A DNA stretch of 64,000 nt from Hyphomicrobiales bacterium (GTDB lineage: Bacteria; Pseudomonadota; Alphaproteobacteria; Rhizobiales; Xanthobacteraceae). The first letter of the stretch is position 1. The number at the start of each line of letters is the position of its first letter. The notes under the pieces are model-generated. The model had not been told where the DNA came from. It saw only the letters and a program-made list of their open reading frames with translations, and did not search any database. The stretch lies in contig JAFKKG010000021.1 in NCBI GenBank assembly GCA_017305715.1, positions 124,001-188,000 on the forward strand. The letters run 5' to 3'. Below, in pieces: positions 45,093 through 54,944 of the stretch. A program made the position numbers and the translations under genes.

Positions 45093-46561
45093 GCCGTGCC
45101 TCCGCGGGCACGATCGACCAGCGAGGTCGTCGAGTGCCCGGGCAGGATATCGATCAGCAGCACCTCGCCGCCATTGGCTTCGGCGACCTCGTGGCCAACG
45201 ACCTGCTCGCGGGTGTAGTCGCCACCCTTGACCAGCACGCTCGGCCTGATGCGCGTGATCAGGTCGATCGGCGTATCCTCTTCGAAGATCGCAACGAGAT
45301 CGACCGCCTCCAGCGCCGCCAGCACTTCGGCGCGCGCGCGTTCGTCCTGCACCGGACGCCCCTCGCCCTTCAGCCGCCTGACCGAAGCGTCGCTGTTCAG
45401 TCCGACGATCAGGCGGTCGCAGGCGCCACGAGCCGCGGTCAGGACCTTGACATGGCCGGGGTGCAGGATGTCGAAACAGCCATTGGTGAACCCGACGCGC
45501 AGGCCCTGTCTGCGCCACTCCGCCAAATGAGCGTCGAGGTCGCCGCCCGCAGCCACGATTTTTTCCTCGGCGGCCAGCGACGCGTGCGGCAGGATCTTTC
45601 GCCGCAGCTCCGCCGGCGTGACCGTGGCGGTGCCTTTCTTGCCGACCGCGACGGCGGCGGCGGCATTGGCCATCCGCAGCGCAGTCTCCCAATCGGCGTT
45701 GGCGGCAAGCGTCAATGCCAGCGCGGCCGCAACCGTGTCGCCGGCACCCGAGACGTCGCGCACCTTGACCGGAAGCGCCGGGACATGGATCGCCGGGCCG
45801 CCGCGCACGACCAGCGTCATGCCGTGCTCGCTTTGCGTCACCAGCATGGCTTCGCAATCGGCCAGAACCATCGCGTCCTGGGCGGCATCGGCAATGCCCT
45901 GTTCGGTGTCGGCGCGGCTGCGGGTCGCCTCCGCGAATTCCTTGCGGTTCGGCGTCAGCAGCGCCGCGCCGCGGTAGATCGCCAGATTGGCGCTCTTCGG
46001 ATCGACGATCACGCGCTTGCCGAGTTTCCTTGCGGCGTCGATGACGTTGCGGATCACGCGCGCCGTCAGCACGCCCTTGGCGTAGTCGGACAGCAGCACG
46101 ATATCGGCGCGCGGCAACAGCGGCAGGATGGCGTCGATCAGCTTCTGTTCGATCGCGGGCGCCGCCGGCTGCGCCAGTTCCCAATCCGCGCGCAGCATGT
46201 GCGTGGAAAAATGCTCGGAGACGAAACGCACTTTTCGCGTGGTCGGGCGGCTGGAATCCGAAACCAGCACAGCCTCGATGCGAGCTTCGCGCGACAGCTC
46301 GGCCTTCAGTTTCGCACCTGCTTCGTCTTCACCGATCAATCCCGCAAAAATGCAGCGCCCGCCGAGCGAGGCGATGTTGCGCGCGACGTTGCCGGCGCCG
46401 CCGACATTGGTCTCGCTGCGCTGGACCGCGATGACGGGCGCCGGCGCTTCCGGCGAAATGCGCGACACCTCGCCATAGACGAATTCGTCGAGCATGAGAT
46501 CGCCGACGCACAGCACGGTCCGGCTGGCGATGGCATGCGACAGGGCGTCAAAATCGAACAT
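45089..46561 (-). CDS. hldE: Bifunctional heptose-7-phosphate kinase / heptose-1-phosphate adenylyltransferase
   Basis: A cytoplasmic bifunctional enzyme of 490 aa. It phosphorylates D-glycero-D-manno-heptose 7-phosphate at C1 and, after GmhB acts, adds AMP to give ADP-heptose. The N-terminal PfkB/ribokinase domain has [19 protein letters not shown], the anion hole [14 protein letters not shown] and the aspartate base. The C-terminal nucleotidyltransferase domain has [16 protein letters not shown] (HxGH-like) and [13 protein letters not shown]. It lies 18 nt after hldD and overlaps the ligase gene by 4 nt. GmhA and gmhB are on the opposite strand 2-3 kb away. Confidence 0.97.
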   Translation of the reverse strand: MFDFDALSHAIASRTVLCVGDLMLDEFVYGEVSRISPEAPAPVIAVQRSETNVGGAGNVARNIASLGGRCIFAGLIGEDEAGAKLKAELSREARIEAVLVSDSSRPTTRKVRFVSEHFSTHMLRADWELAQPAAPAIEQKLIDAILPLLPRADIVLLSDYAKGVLTARVIRNVIDAARKLGKRVIVDPKSANLAIYRGAALLTPNRKEFAEATRSRADTEQGIADAAQDAMVLADCEAMLVTQSEHGMTLVVRGGPAIHVPALPVKVRDVSGAGDTVAAALALTLAANADWETALRMANAAAAVAVGKKGTATVTPAELRRKILPHASLAAEEKIVAAGGDLDAHLAEWRRQGLRVGFTNGCFDILHPGHVKVLTAARGACDRLIVGLNSDASVRRLKGEGRPVQDERARAEVLAALEAVDLVAIFEEDTPIDLITRIRPSVLVKGGDYTREQVVGHEVAEANGGEVLLIDILPGHSTTSLVDRARGGTA

Positions 46562-46579
46562 GGTCTTACCTGTGGCCCG

Positions 46580-47560
46580 TCAGCGGAAGCGGTCGGTGCG
46601 GTCGAGGAAACCCTTCACATAGGCAGCGACCGAATCTTCCAGCGCCGTGAAGCCGCCATTATAGCCGGCGTGCCGCAACCGATCGATTTCGCCCTGGGTG
46701 AAATATTGATAGCTGCCGCGAATCGATTCGGGCATGTCGATATACTCGATGTTGGGATTGGCGCCGAGCGCGGCATAGGCCGACAGCATCAGATCGCGAA
46801 AACTGCGCGCGGTGCCGGTTCCGACATTGAAGAGCCCGCTGACCGATGGCGTCGCGAGCAGCCACATCATCACCCGGACGACATCGTCGACATAGATGAA
46901 ATCGCGGCGCTGATCGCCGTCGGCGATGCCCTCGCGATGCGACTTGAACAATTGCACTTTACGTCCGGCCTTGATGTCGTCGAAGCGCCGCGCCAGCACG
47001 CTCATCATCGTGCCCTTGTGATATTCGTTGGGGCCGAACACGTTGAAGAATTTCAACCCGGCCCATTGCGGCGGCAATTTCTCGCCGCGGGCCATCCGCT
47101 CGGCCACCGCCAGATCGAACAGATGCTTGCTCCAGCCGTACAGATTCATCGGCCGCAGTTTCTTCAACCCGTCGAGCGAACGATCGTCGCGAAAGCTCTG
47201 CTCGCCGTCGCCATAGGTCGCCGCCGACGACGCATAGATCAGCGGCGTCGCGTTTGCCGTGCACCAGTCGAGCAGCCGCAACGAGAGCCGAAAGTTGGTT
47301 TCGATCACGAGGTCGCCGTCGGTCGCGGTCGTCTCCGAAATGGCGCCGAGATGGATCACCGCGTCGAGCCGCCGGCCCCTCAGCCAGTCCATCAGTTCCG
47401 CAGGCGGCACGAAGTCGGCGAGCTGCCGCTTGGCCAGATTGCGCCATTTGCCGTCATGGCCGAGCACGTCGCAGACGGCGACGTCGGCGCGGCCCGCGTC
47501 GTTCAACGCGGCCACGACGTTCGATCCGATAAAACCGGCGCCGCCGGTCACCAGCAACAT
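46580..47560 (-). CDS. hldD: ADP-L-glycero-D-manno-heptose 6-epimerase
   Basis: HldD converts ADP-D-glycero-D-manno-heptose to the L-glycero form used in LPS inner core. It is 326 aa, starting ATG 47560 after AGGGGATGGC. Marks are LLVTGGAGFIGSNVVAALN, INLGAISETTATDGD-type HLGAISETT, the catalytic NLYGWSKHLFD (Tyr-x3-Lys), KFFNVFGPNEYHKG and MASV-type tail segments. It heads the minus-strand run hldD-hldE-ligase-dehydratase-glycosyltransferase-SDR. The divergent gene is waaF. Confidence 0.97.
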   Translation of the reverse strand: MLLVTGGAGFIGSNVVAALNDAGRADVAVCDVLGHDGKWRNLAKRQLADFVPPAELMDWLRGRRLDAVIHLGAISETTATDGDLVIETNFRLSLRLLDWCTANATPLIYASSAATYGDGEQSFRDDRSLDGLKKLRPMNLYGWSKHLFDLAVAERMARGEKLPPQWAGLKFFNVFGPNEYHKGTMMSVLARRFDDIKAGRKVQLFKSHREGIADGDQRRDFIYVDDVVRVMMWLLATPSVSGLFNVGTGTARSFRDLMLSAYAALGANPNIEYIDMPESIRGSYQYFTQGEIDRLRHAGYNGGFTALEDSVAAYVKGFLDRTDRFR

Positions 47561-47725
47561 GCCATCCCCTGCCTGATTGTCCGCGGCCAGCTTTGCCCCA
47601 CTCCTGCCCGGCAGGCAACTTGGGTTATTGGGGCGCGGTGAATAGCAAAGGCTGCGGCTTTACCTGCCGGTGCGGAGCGGTTACCGACGGAGCCGGAAAA
47701 CCGCCGGACATCAGACGTTTAAGCT

Positions 47726-48805
47726 ATGAACAGTGATTCAATAAATGGGATCGCGATGGAGGATTCGGCCGACACCCGGCCGATCCTGATCATCCCCTAT
47801 ATGTGGATCGGTGACTTCGTCCGCGGCCATACCGTGGTGCGTGTCCTCAAACGGCGCTGGCCGAACCGGCCGGTCGACCTGCTGGTGACCTCGCTGTGCG
47901 CCCCCCTGGTCGATTACATGCCCGGCGTCCGCGCCGGCATCGTCTGGGACCTGCCGCGGCGACGGCTGGCGGTGGCCAGGCAGCGCGGGCTGGCGGCCGA
48001 ACTGCGCTCGCGGAACTATGCGACCGCGCTGGTGCTGCCGCGGACCTGGAAGGCGGCCATCGCGCCGACGCTGGCCGGTATCCCCGAACGGGTCGGCTTC
48101 TTCGGCGAGGCGCGGTTCGGGCTGATCAACCGGATGCGCTGGGGCGAGAAGGCCCTGCCCCGGTTCATCGACAAGAACGCCGCGCTGGCGCTGCCGGATG
48201 GCGCCGCCCTGCCGCCGGAATGGCCGGTCCCGCAATTGGCGGTGCCGGCGGAGGCTGCGAGCCGCTGGCGGCAGGCCCATGGGCTGGGCAGCGGGCCTGC
48301 CATCGCGCTGGGGCCGGGCTCCGTCGGCGCCTCCAAGCGCTGGACCTATTACCCGGAGGCGGCCCGGCTGCTGGCCGAACGCGGCTTTGAGGTCTGGGTG
48401 GTCGGCGGCCCCGGAGAAAAGGCGCTGGCGCAGGAGATCGTGGCCGCAGGCGGTCCTCGCGTTCGCGACCTCACCGGCACGGATCTGCGTAACGGTATTT
48501 TGGCGATGGCGGCCGCCAGCGTCGCCATTTCGAATGATTCCGGCCTGATGCACATCGCGGCCGCGATCGGCACGCCGACCATGGGCATTTTCGGGCCGAC
48601 CAGCCCGTATCTCTGGGCGCCGCTGAACGGCCTAGCGGCGACGGTCGTTCAGACCAGATCCGAACTCACCTGCCAGCCCTGCCAGCGCACGGTCTGCACC
48701 ATGAACGATCATCGCTGCATGCGCGATATCCCGGCCTCCGACGTGGTCGACATAGTGCAACGCGTGTTGGGCGCAGCCCGCGCCCGCGCTCCGCAACCTT
48801 CGTGA
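47726..48805 (+). CDS. waaF: LPS heptosyltransferase II-like (WaaF)
   Basis: A 359-aa family 9 glycosyltransferase that adds heptose to the inner core. Marks are ILIIPYMWIGDFVRGHTVVRV, the nucleotide-binding LGPGSVGASKRWTYYPEAA and the sugar-donor site SNDSGLMHIAAAIGTPTMGIFGPTSPYLW. A C-terminal TCQPCQRTVCTMNDHRCM Cys-rich motif is typical of WaaF. ATG 47726 is the first start; an internal ATG 47756 has GGGA before it and is possible. It is the first of three plus-strand heptose genes and diverges from hldD. Confidence 0.94.
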   Translation: MNSDSINGIAMEDSADTRPILIIPYMWIGDFVRGHTVVRVLKRRWPNRPVDLLVTSLCAPLVDYMPGVRAGIVWDLPRRRLAVARQRGLAAELRSRNYATALVLPRTWKAAIAPTLAGIPERVGFFGEARFGLINRMRWGEKALPRFIDKNAALALPDGAALPPEWPVPQLAVPAEAASRWRQAHGLGSGPAIALGPGSVGASKRWTYYPEAARLLAERGFEVWVVGGPGEKALAQEIVAAGGPRVRDLTGTDLRNGILAMAAASVAISNDSGLMHIAAAIGTPTMGIFGPTSPYLWAPLNGLAATVVQTRSELTCQPCQRTVCTMNDHRCMRDIPASDVVDIVQRVLGAARARAPQPS

Positions 48806-48862
48806 GCTTGCGCATGAGCCGGGCGATCAGTACCAAGAATTCCCAACCCTGACGGTGGATTT

Positions 48863-49465
48863 TTGAGCCAGAATTCGAAAGACCCGATCGCAGCCCATCT
48901 GCAGCAATCGCTCGCCGCCTTCGAGCGCGCGACCAGCGATGCGCCGATGCTGGCCGCCGCGCGCGCCATCGCCGCCGCGATGACCACAGCGCTCCGCGCA
49001 GGCAACAAGGTTCTGATCGTCGGCAATGGCGGCAGCGCGGGCGATGCCCAGCACCTCGCCGCCGAGATCGTCGGCCGCTACAAGCAGGAGCGGCCGGGCT
49101 ACGCCGCGATTGCGCTCACCACCGACACCTCGGCGCTGACGGCGATCGCCAATGATTACGGCTTCGAACAGGTTTTCGCCCGGCAGGTCGAGGGCCTCGG
49201 CGTGCGCGGCGACGTGCTGCTCGCGCTCTCCACCTCGGGACGTTCGCCCAACATTCTGGCGGCGCTGAGGAAGGCACGCGGGCGCGGCCTGGTCACGATC
49301 GGATTTACCGGGAGCAAAGGCACCGCCATGGGCGCGGATTGCGATCACCTGCTGGTGGCGCCGAGCGACGATACCCCCGTGGTGCAGCAGATCCATCTCG
49401 CGGTCGGCCACGGCATTTGCGACGAGATCGAGCAGGCCATGATGCGCGGGGCATCGCGGAAATGA
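48863..49465 (+). CDS. gmhA: Sedoheptulose-7-phosphate isomerase
   Basis: GmhA makes D-glycero-D-manno-heptose 7-phosphate, the first step to ADP-heptose. The 200-aa SIS-domain protein has VGNGGSAGDAQHLAAEIVGR, STSGRSPNILAAL and the C-terminal HLAVGHGICDEIEQ with zinc and catalytic residues. The start is TTG 48863, with only a weak ribosome site (GGTGGAT). It overlaps gmhB by 4 nt, a coupled pair. Confidence 0.97.
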   Translation: MSQNSKDPIAAHLQQSLAAFERATSDAPMLAAARAIAAAMTTALRAGNKVLIVGNGGSAGDAQHLAAEIVGRYKQERPGYAAIALTTDTSALTAIANDYGFEQVFARQVEGLGVRGDVLLALSTSGRSPNILAALRKARGRGLVTIGFTGSKGTAMGADCDHLLVAPSDDTPVVQQIHLAVGHGICDEIEQAMMRGASRK

Positions 49466-50004
49466 GCGGCGCAGCTCCTGCCCGCGCCGTGCAAAAGCCC
49501 GCCGCGTTCCTCGATCGCGACGGCGTCGTGGTCTATGACGACGGCTTTGTCGGCACAAGCGAACGCATCCGCTGGATGCCGAATGCGGCGAAGGCGGTCC
49601 GCCGCCTGAACGAGGCCGGCTATCACGTGTTCTTCTTCACCAACCAGTCCGGCGTCGCGCGCGGCTACTTTACCGAAGCCGAACTCAACCTGCTGCACGA
49701 CTGGATGCGCGCCGAACTCGCCGCGCAAGGCGCCGTCATCGACGACATCAGATATTGCCCGCATCATCCCGGCGGCACGGTCGCGGGCTATCTGGAGGAT
49801 CATCACTGGCGCAAGCCGAACCCCGGCATGATCCATGATCTGATGGCACACTGGCCGGTGCGCCACGCCGGCAGTTTTGTGATCGGCGACCGCGCGAGCG
49901 ATATCGAAGCCGGACAAGCGGTGGGCCTGCCGGGTTTTCTGTTCGCCGGCGGCGACCTCGACGCGTTTGTCGCCGACGTGATCGCTCAAACCAGCGTGCG
50001 ATAA
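49462..50004 (+). CDS. gmhB: D-glycero-beta-D-manno-heptose 1,7-bisphosphate 7-phosphatase
   Basis: A HAD-family phosphatase of 180 aa that removes the 7-phosphate from heptose 1,7-bisphosphate between the two HldE reactions. HAD motif I is FLDRDGVVVYDDG, motif II is FFFTNQSGVARG, and IGDRASDIEAG is the metal-binding motif. The zinc loop YCPHHPGG is typical of GmhB. ATG 49462 overlaps the gmhA stop. Its 3' end overlaps by 19 bases the end of the convergent glycosyltransferase gene. Confidence 0.96.
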   Translation: MSGAAPARAVQKPAAFLDRDGVVVYDDGFVGTSERIRWMPNAAKAVRRLNEAGYHVFFFTNQSGVARGYFTEAELNLLHDWMRAELAAQGAVIDDIRYCPHHPGGTVAGYLEDHHWRKPNPGMIHDLMAHWPVRHAGSFVIGDRASDIEAGQAVGLPGFLFAGGDLDAFVADVIAQTSVR

Positions 50005-51032
50005 ACCGCCGCGATCGCGTTCGCCTCGGCATCGAGGCTGAATTTCTCCAGCACGCGCGCCCGTGCGCGCGCCCCCATCGCAGTCGCCAATGCGGGATCG
50101 CGCATCAATGGCTCCAGTGCCGCGACCAGCGCATCGACGTCGCCGGGCGGCGTCAGCACGCCGGTGACGCCATCCTCGACCACGAATTCCGCCGCACCCG
50201 CCCGCGACGCCACCAGTGCAGCGCCCGACGACATCGCTTCGATCAGCGTCAGCCCAAACCCCTCGTTGCGCGAGGTGAAGGCGTAGATCGTCAGCCGCTG
50301 ATACCAGCGCTGCACGTCCTCGATTGCGATCTCGCCGGTGATGATGATTCGTGACTGCAGACCGGCGGCCTCGATCTGCTGCTTCAGCGCGCTCGCAAAG
50401 CCCTGCTGCTCGGGCACCACGGCGCCGACGAGGATGGCGGTGAAATCCGGATAGCGCGGCAACAACCGGCACATCGCTGCGACGAACACGTCACTGCCCT
50501 TTTGCGCGCGCACGCGGCCGAAACAGCCGATCGCATAGCGGCCCGGCAATCCGCCTTGCGCAAACGCCGCCGCGCGATCGGCCGGCGGCGCGTAGCGGTC
50601 GGTGTCGACGCCATGCATCACGACCGTTGCATCGCGCTTGAGGAAAGAGGCCGAGAGCGCGCTGGTGGCGATGATCGCGTCCATGCGGCGGATCAGCCAG
50701 CGCGTCAGCGCCTTATGATGCCGCTGCGCCGCCGAGGTGAACACCAGTTTGAACGGCCAGCCGAGCACGCGCAGCAACACGCCTGCGATCATCTCGTCGT
50801 TGCGCCGCGCGTGCCAGATCAGCGGCGTGCGACGCCCCCAGAGTTTCAGCAGGCCCGCAAAGCCGATCCGCGCGATGCCGTCAGGGGCGTGGGAACCGAG
50901 CCATGCGGCGCGAAACATCCGGGCAAGTTTCGGCGCCACCATCCGGTTGGTTGCCGTGACGCCGGAATAGCGCCTGTGCAGATTCGGCACGATCAGCTGC
51001 AAATTCTCGGCTGAATTGTTCTCGATCGGCAC
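49986..51032 (-). CDS. Glycosyltransferase family 4, LPS core mannosyltransferase-like
   Basis: A GT-B glycosyltransferase of 348 aa. The start is GTG 51032, six bases after ACGGAG. The C-terminal GT4 domain is clear: GCFGRVRAQKGSDVFVAA, AILVGAVVPEQQ and SRNEGFGLTLIEAMSSGAAL with the E-x7-E donor motif. The N-terminal part has VPNLHRRYSGVTATNRM, similar to LpcC mannosyltransferases of rhizobia, which add mannose to Kdo in the core. The GDP-Man supplied by manC in this window fits, but the donor is an inference. Confidence 0.88.
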   Translation of the reverse strand: MPIENNSAENLQLIVPNLHRRYSGVTATNRMVAPKLARMFRAAWLGSHAPDGIARIGFAGLLKLWGRRTPLIWHARRNDEMIAGVLLRVLGWPFKLVFTSAAQRHHKALTRWLIRRMDAIIATSALSASFLKRDATVVMHGVDTDRYAPPADRAAAFAQGGLPGRYAIGCFGRVRAQKGSDVFVAAMCRLLPRYPDFTAILVGAVVPEQQGFASALKQQIEAAGLQSRIIITGEIAIEDVQRWYQRLTIYAFTSRNEGFGLTLIEAMSSGAALVASRAGAAEFVVEDGVTGVLTPPGDVDALVAALEPLMRDPALATAMGARARARVLEKFSLDAEANAIAAVYRTLV

Positions 51033-51161
51033 GTCGGGCTCCGTTTAGCGCGAGTTCTATACGCAACATTAAGCATAGTGGCCAGTTCACATCCGCCGAA
51101 ACCCACTCTTCACCGCGCCCCGGCTAGCATCGCCGACAACAATCGGGAGAAGAGTAAGCCC

Positions 51162-52175
51162 ATGACTGTGCTTGTCACCGGTGGCGCCGGCTATATCGGA
51201 AGTCATATGGTTCACGCGCTGGCGGAAGCCGGCGAAAGCGTCGTCGTGATCGACAATCTCTCCACCGGATTCTCCGCCTTCCTGCCCGAGGGCGTGCCGC
51301 TGTTCATCGGCGATGCCGGCGACGAAAACCTCGTCGAGGGCGTGATCGCCCAGCACGGCGTCGAGAGCATCATCCATTTCGCCGGCTCCGTCGTGGTACC
51401 GGATTCGATGCGCGATCCCCTGGCCTATTACCGCAACAACACCATGACGACGCGCAGCCTGCTGAACGCAGCCGTCAAGGGTGGCGTCAACCGTTTCATC
51501 TTTTCATCGACCGCCGCCGTCTACGGCAATCCGGATTTTGTGCCGGTGCCCGAACATGTGCCGACGCGGCCGCTGTCGCCCTACGGTTCTTCCAAGCTGA
51601 TGACCGAGTTGATGCTGCATGACGTCGCCGCCGCGCACGATCTGAAATATGTCGCGCTGCGTTACTTCAACGTCGCCGGCGCCGATCCCAAGGGACGCGT
51701 CGGCCTTGCCACCGTCGGCGCGACGCATCTTCTGAAGATCGCGGTCGAAGCGGCCACCGGACAGCGCGCCAAGATCGACGTCTACGGGACCGATTATCCG
51801 ACGCCGGACGGCAGCTGCATCCGCGACTTCATCCACGTCAGCGACCTCGCGCAGGCGCATCGCGCGGCGCTGTCCTATCTGCGTAGCGGTGGCAGCTCGA
51901 TCACGCTGAACTGCGGCTATGGCCGCGGTTATTCGGTGCTGGAAACCATCGAGGCGGTCCGCCGCGTCTCGATGCGCAATTTCGCCGTTCAATACGCGCC
52001 GCGCCGGCCCGGCGACATCATGACCATGGTGGCCGACACCGGTCGCATCCGCGCGACGCTGGACTGGACGCCGCAATATGATGATCTGGAGACCATCGCC
52101 ACCCACGCGCTGGCCTGGGAAGAGCGGCTGTTCCAGGAACGTGGCGGCCTCCTCCGGCATGCGGAATCGGCGTAA
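51162..52175 (+). CDS. galE: UDP-glucose 4-epimerase
   Basis: GalE interconverts UDP-glucose and UDP-galactose. The product is 337 aa from ATG 51162 after CGGGAGAAG; an upstream in-frame extension to 51078 has no family character. Marks are VLVTGGAGYIGSHMVHAL, DNLSTGF, STAAVYGNP, the catalytic SPYGSSKLMTE, YFNVAGADP and the C-terminal RRPGDI. It supplies UDP-Gal for surface glycans and is followed 108 nt later by an MsbA-like exporter. Confidence 0.96.
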   Translation: MTVLVTGGAGYIGSHMVHALAEAGESVVVIDNLSTGFSAFLPEGVPLFIGDAGDENLVEGVIAQHGVESIIHFAGSVVVPDSMRDPLAYYRNNTMTTRSLLNAAVKGGVNRFIFSSTAAVYGNPDFVPVPEHVPTRPLSPYGSSKLMTELMLHDVAAAHDLKYVALRYFNVAGADPKGRVGLATVGATHLLKIAVEAATGQRAKIDVYGTDYPTPDGSCIRDFIHVSDLAQAHRAALSYLRSGGSSITLNCGYGRGYSVLETIEAVRRVSMRNFAVQYAPRRPGDIMTMVADTGRIRATLDWTPQYDDLETIATHALAWEERLFQERGGLLRHAESA

Positions 52176-52283
52176 AATCAAGCTCTTATTTGGCTTGAAA
52201 ATGGTCCATTTAGCGGGCAAGCAGTCACCGTAGCAGCCCTGACACGCGGGGTCTTCACCCCCAGCGCCGTCAATGGAACGCGG

Positions 52284-54116
52284 ATGACCGAGCTTCCAAG
52301 AGAAACGCCGAAAGAGACTCCGAGAAAGATCACCGACGACCCCTATGGCGCGGCGATCCTGATTCGCCGCCTGGTGGCCGAACAGGGGCTCGCCTATTGG
52401 CGGCGCTATCTGCTGGCCTTCTCGCTGATGGGGGTTGCGGCGGCGACGACCGCGGGTTCCGCCTATCTGCTCGGCGAAGTCATCAACAAGGCCTATATCG
52501 ACAAGGACGTGCGCGGGATCGCGATCCTGTCGCTGGTCACCATCGTCATCTTCACGCTCAAGGGCGCGGCGACCTACGGCCACACCGTGATCCTGTCGCA
52601 GATCGGCAACGCGATCCTCGCCAACAACCAGCGCCGGCTGTTCGCCAAGCTGATGAGCGAAAACATCGCCTTCTTTTCCGAACGCCATTCCTCGGAATTT
52701 TTGGCGCGGCTGACCGCCGGTGCCACCTCGGTGACGCAGGTGCTCAACCTGCTGATCAACGCGATCGGCCGCGATCTGCTGTCGCTGATGGCGCTCGTCG
52801 TCGTCATGCTGATGACGGATCCCTATATGGCGATCCTCGGCTTCGGCGTGGCGCCGCCGGCGATGCTGGTGCTGCGCAAGCTCGTCAAGCGCATCAAGGG
52901 CCTGGCGCATAACCAGTTCTCCGGCACCGCCGACATCATGGAAACCATGCAGGAATCGCTGCAAGGCATCCGCACCGTGAAGGCGTTCACGCTGGAGCAG
53001 GCGATGCGCGAGCGGATCGACGCCAGCATCACCGCCGTCGAACGCAACGCCAACAAGATGGCGCGCGTTTCCAGCCGCTCCAGCCCGCTGATGGAAACGC
53101 TGGGCGGGTTCGCGATCGCGGGCGGGCTGATGTATGGCGGCTATCGTGTGGTCGCGATGGGCGCTTCCCCCGGCCAGTTCTTTTCCTTCCTGACCGCCTT
53201 CCTGCTGGCCTATGAGCCGGCCAAGCGGCTGGCCCGGCTCAATATCGAGATGAACAGCAATTTGATCGGCGCGCGCAAGCTTCTGGAAATCGTCGACAGC
53301 CCGTCCACCGAGCCGGTCGAGGACGACAAGCCGGCCTTGAAGCTGTCCGACGCGCGGGTCGAGTTTCGCGACGTGACCTTCGCCTACCGGCCGAACGAGC
53401 CGGTGCTGCATCGCATGAGTTTTATTGCCGAGCCCGGCAAAACCACCGCTTTGGTCGGCCCGTCCGGCGGCGGCAAGTCCACCGTGCTGGCGCTGCTGCT
53501 GCGGCTCTACGAGGTCCATGACGGCGCCATCCTGATCGACGGCCAGGAGATCTCGGGCGTCTCGCGCCACTCGCTGCGCCAGCAGACCGGCTATGTCGGC
53601 CAGGACGTCTACCTGTTCCGCGACACCATCGGCGCCAACATCGCGTTTGGAAAGGTCGGCGCCACCACGGACGAGATCGTGGCCGCGGCCAAGGCCGCCT
53701 GTGCCCACGATTTCATCATGGGTTTCCCGCTCGGCTACGACACCCCGGTCGGCGAGCACGGCACGCAACTGTCCGGCGGCCAGCGCCAGCGCATCGCCGT
53801 GGCCCGCGCCCTGATCAAGAACGCGCCGATCATCCTGCTGGACGAGGCCACGGCCGCCCTGGATTCCGAATCCGAGAAGCAGGTGCAGGAAGCCATCGAG
53901 CACCTCTGCCAGAACCGCACCACGATCGTGATCGCCCACCGCCTGCACACCATCATGCACGCCGACGCCATCCTGGTGGTCGAGGGCGGCGAGATCGTCG
54001 AGCGCGGCCAGCATGACGATCTGCTCCGGCGTGGCGGCCGCTACGCCTCGTTCTTCCGCCTGCAACAGCGCGATGGCAGTGTCCCCCGTCTGGCGCCGGT
54101 CAGCGCAACCGCGTAA
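52284..54116 (+). CDS. ABC exporter, MsbA-like (fused membrane and ATPase domains)
   Basis: An inner-membrane half-transporter of 610 aa that probably works as a homodimer. The N-terminal half has six membrane helices (about 45-330). The C-terminal ATPase has Walker A GPSGGGKST, the Q-loop YVGQDVYLF, the signature LSGGQRQRIAVARAL, Walker B IILLDEATAALD and the H-loop VIAHRLHT. Sequence and location in the LPS locus point to export of lipid A-core or another lipid-linked glycan. A general multidrug role cannot be excluded. Confidence 0.92.
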   Translation: MTELPRETPKETPRKITDDPYGAAILIRRLVAEQGLAYWRRYLLAFSLMGVAAATTAGSAYLLGEVINKAYIDKDVRGIAILSLVTIVIFTLKGAATYGHTVILSQIGNAILANNQRRLFAKLMSENIAFFSERHSSEFLARLTAGATSVTQVLNLLINAIGRDLLSLMALVVVMLMTDPYMAILGFGVAPPAMLVLRKLVKRIKGLAHNQFSGTADIMETMQESLQGIRTVKAFTLEQAMRERIDASITAVERNANKMARVSSRSSPLMETLGGFAIAGGLMYGGYRVVAMGASPGQFFSFLTAFLLAYEPAKRLARLNIEMNSNLIGARKLLEIVDSPSTEPVEDDKPALKLSDARVEFRDVTFAYRPNEPVLHRMSFIAEPGKTTALVGPSGGGKSTVLALLLRLYEVHDGAILIDGQEISGVSRHSLRQQTGYVGQDVYLFRDTIGANIAFGKVGATTDEIVAAAKAACAHDFIMGFPLGYDTPVGEHGTQLSGGQRQRIAVARALIKNAPIILLDEATAALDSESEKQVQEAIEHLCQNRTTIVIAHRLHTIMHADAILVVEGGEIVERGQHDDLLRRGGRYASFFRLQQRDGSVPRLAPVSATA

Positions 54117-54161
54117 AGTTGTTCCGCCGTTCCACCCCAAAACCCTGCCGAGACCCATTTC

Positions 54162-54863
54162 ATGAACGCCGCATCCTACGTGATACCCGCACCCCCGCAG
54201 CCTTCGCTTCCCGTCGTCGGCGAGGCGAAAGCCTACCCCGTGCGCCGCATCTGGTGCGTCGGGCGCAATTATCTCGAGCACATCCGCGAAATGGGCAATG
54301 ACGAGCGCGCGCCGCCGTTCTTCTTCGCCAAGCACGCTGACATGCTGGTGCCCGATGGCGCCACCATCCCCTACCCGCCGCTGACCAAGGATCTGCATCA
54401 CGAGGTCGAACTGATCGTCGCGATGAAGAGCGGTGGCCTCAATATTTCCGCGGACAAGGCGCTCGACCATGTCTACGGCTACGCCGTCGGCATCGACCTG
54501 ACCCGCCGCGACCTGCAGATCGCCTCGCGCAAGAAGGAGCGCCCGTGGGAGGTCGGCAAGTCGTTCGACTATTCGGCGCCCTGTTCCGCCATACAGCCGG
54601 CCTCGAAGATCGGCCATCCGTCAAAAGGCAAGATCTGGCTGACCGTGAACGGCACCGAAACGCAAAAGGGCGACCTCACCGAGTTGATCTGGAACGTGCC
54701 TGAAATCATCTGGCAGCTCTCCCAGCAGGTCGCACTCGCCGCCGGCGACATCATCATGACGGGCACGCCGGCCGGCGTCTCCCAGCTCAAGCCCGGCGAC
54801 AAAATCGAATGCGGCGTCGAAGGCGTCGGCACGCTGAAGGTGAGCATCGGCAATCCGGAATAG
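54162..54863 (+). CDS. Fumarylacetoacetate hydrolase-family protein
   Basis: A 233-aa cytoplasmic FAH-family enzyme, acting on acylpyruvates or fumarylpyruvate-type substrates by C-C bond cleavage, or as a decarboxylase. Marks are WCVGRNYLEHIREMG, FFFAKHADMLV, LHHEVELIVAM with the metal-binding Glu residues, GYAVGIDLTRRDLQ, KSFDYSAP and IIMTGTPAGV. Adjacency to the exporter (45 nt) may be only positional. It ends at a clear terminator. Confidence 0.93.
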   Translation: MNAASYVIPAPPQPSLPVVGEAKAYPVRRIWCVGRNYLEHIREMGNDERAPPFFFAKHADMLVPDGATIPYPPLTKDLHHEVELIVAMKSGGLNISADKALDHVYGYAVGIDLTRRDLQIASRKKERPWEVGKSFDYSAPCSAIQPASKIGHPSKGKIWLTVNGTETQKGDLTELIWNVPEIIWQLSQQVALAAGDIIMTGTPAGVSQLKPGDKIECGVEGVGTLKVSIGNPE

Positions 54864-54892
54864 ACGATTCCGAAGAGCCCGATGTAAAGCGA

Positions 54893-54919
54893 AGCCCCGG
54901 CCCGGCTCCGGGGCTTTTT
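54893..54919 (+). terminator. Rho-independent terminator
   Basis: AGCCCCGG, loop CCCGGCT, CCGGGGCT, then TTTTG: an 8-bp stem 29 nt after the FAH-family stop. This ends the galE/exporter/FAH stretch on the plus strand. Confidence 0.9.
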
Positions 54920-54944
54920 GTTACTACCGCGTAGATCCGCGGCT

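Noticed and set aside
45068-47641. 857-codon plus-strand frame opposite hldE and hldD
   Set aside because: Antisense shadow of two firmly identified heptose genes.
51504-54617. 1,037-codon open frame on the minus strand opposite galE, the exporter and the FAH gene
   Set aside because: It spans three real genes with clear motifs on the other strand and has the Arg/His/Asp-rich, low-complexity look of antisense translation.
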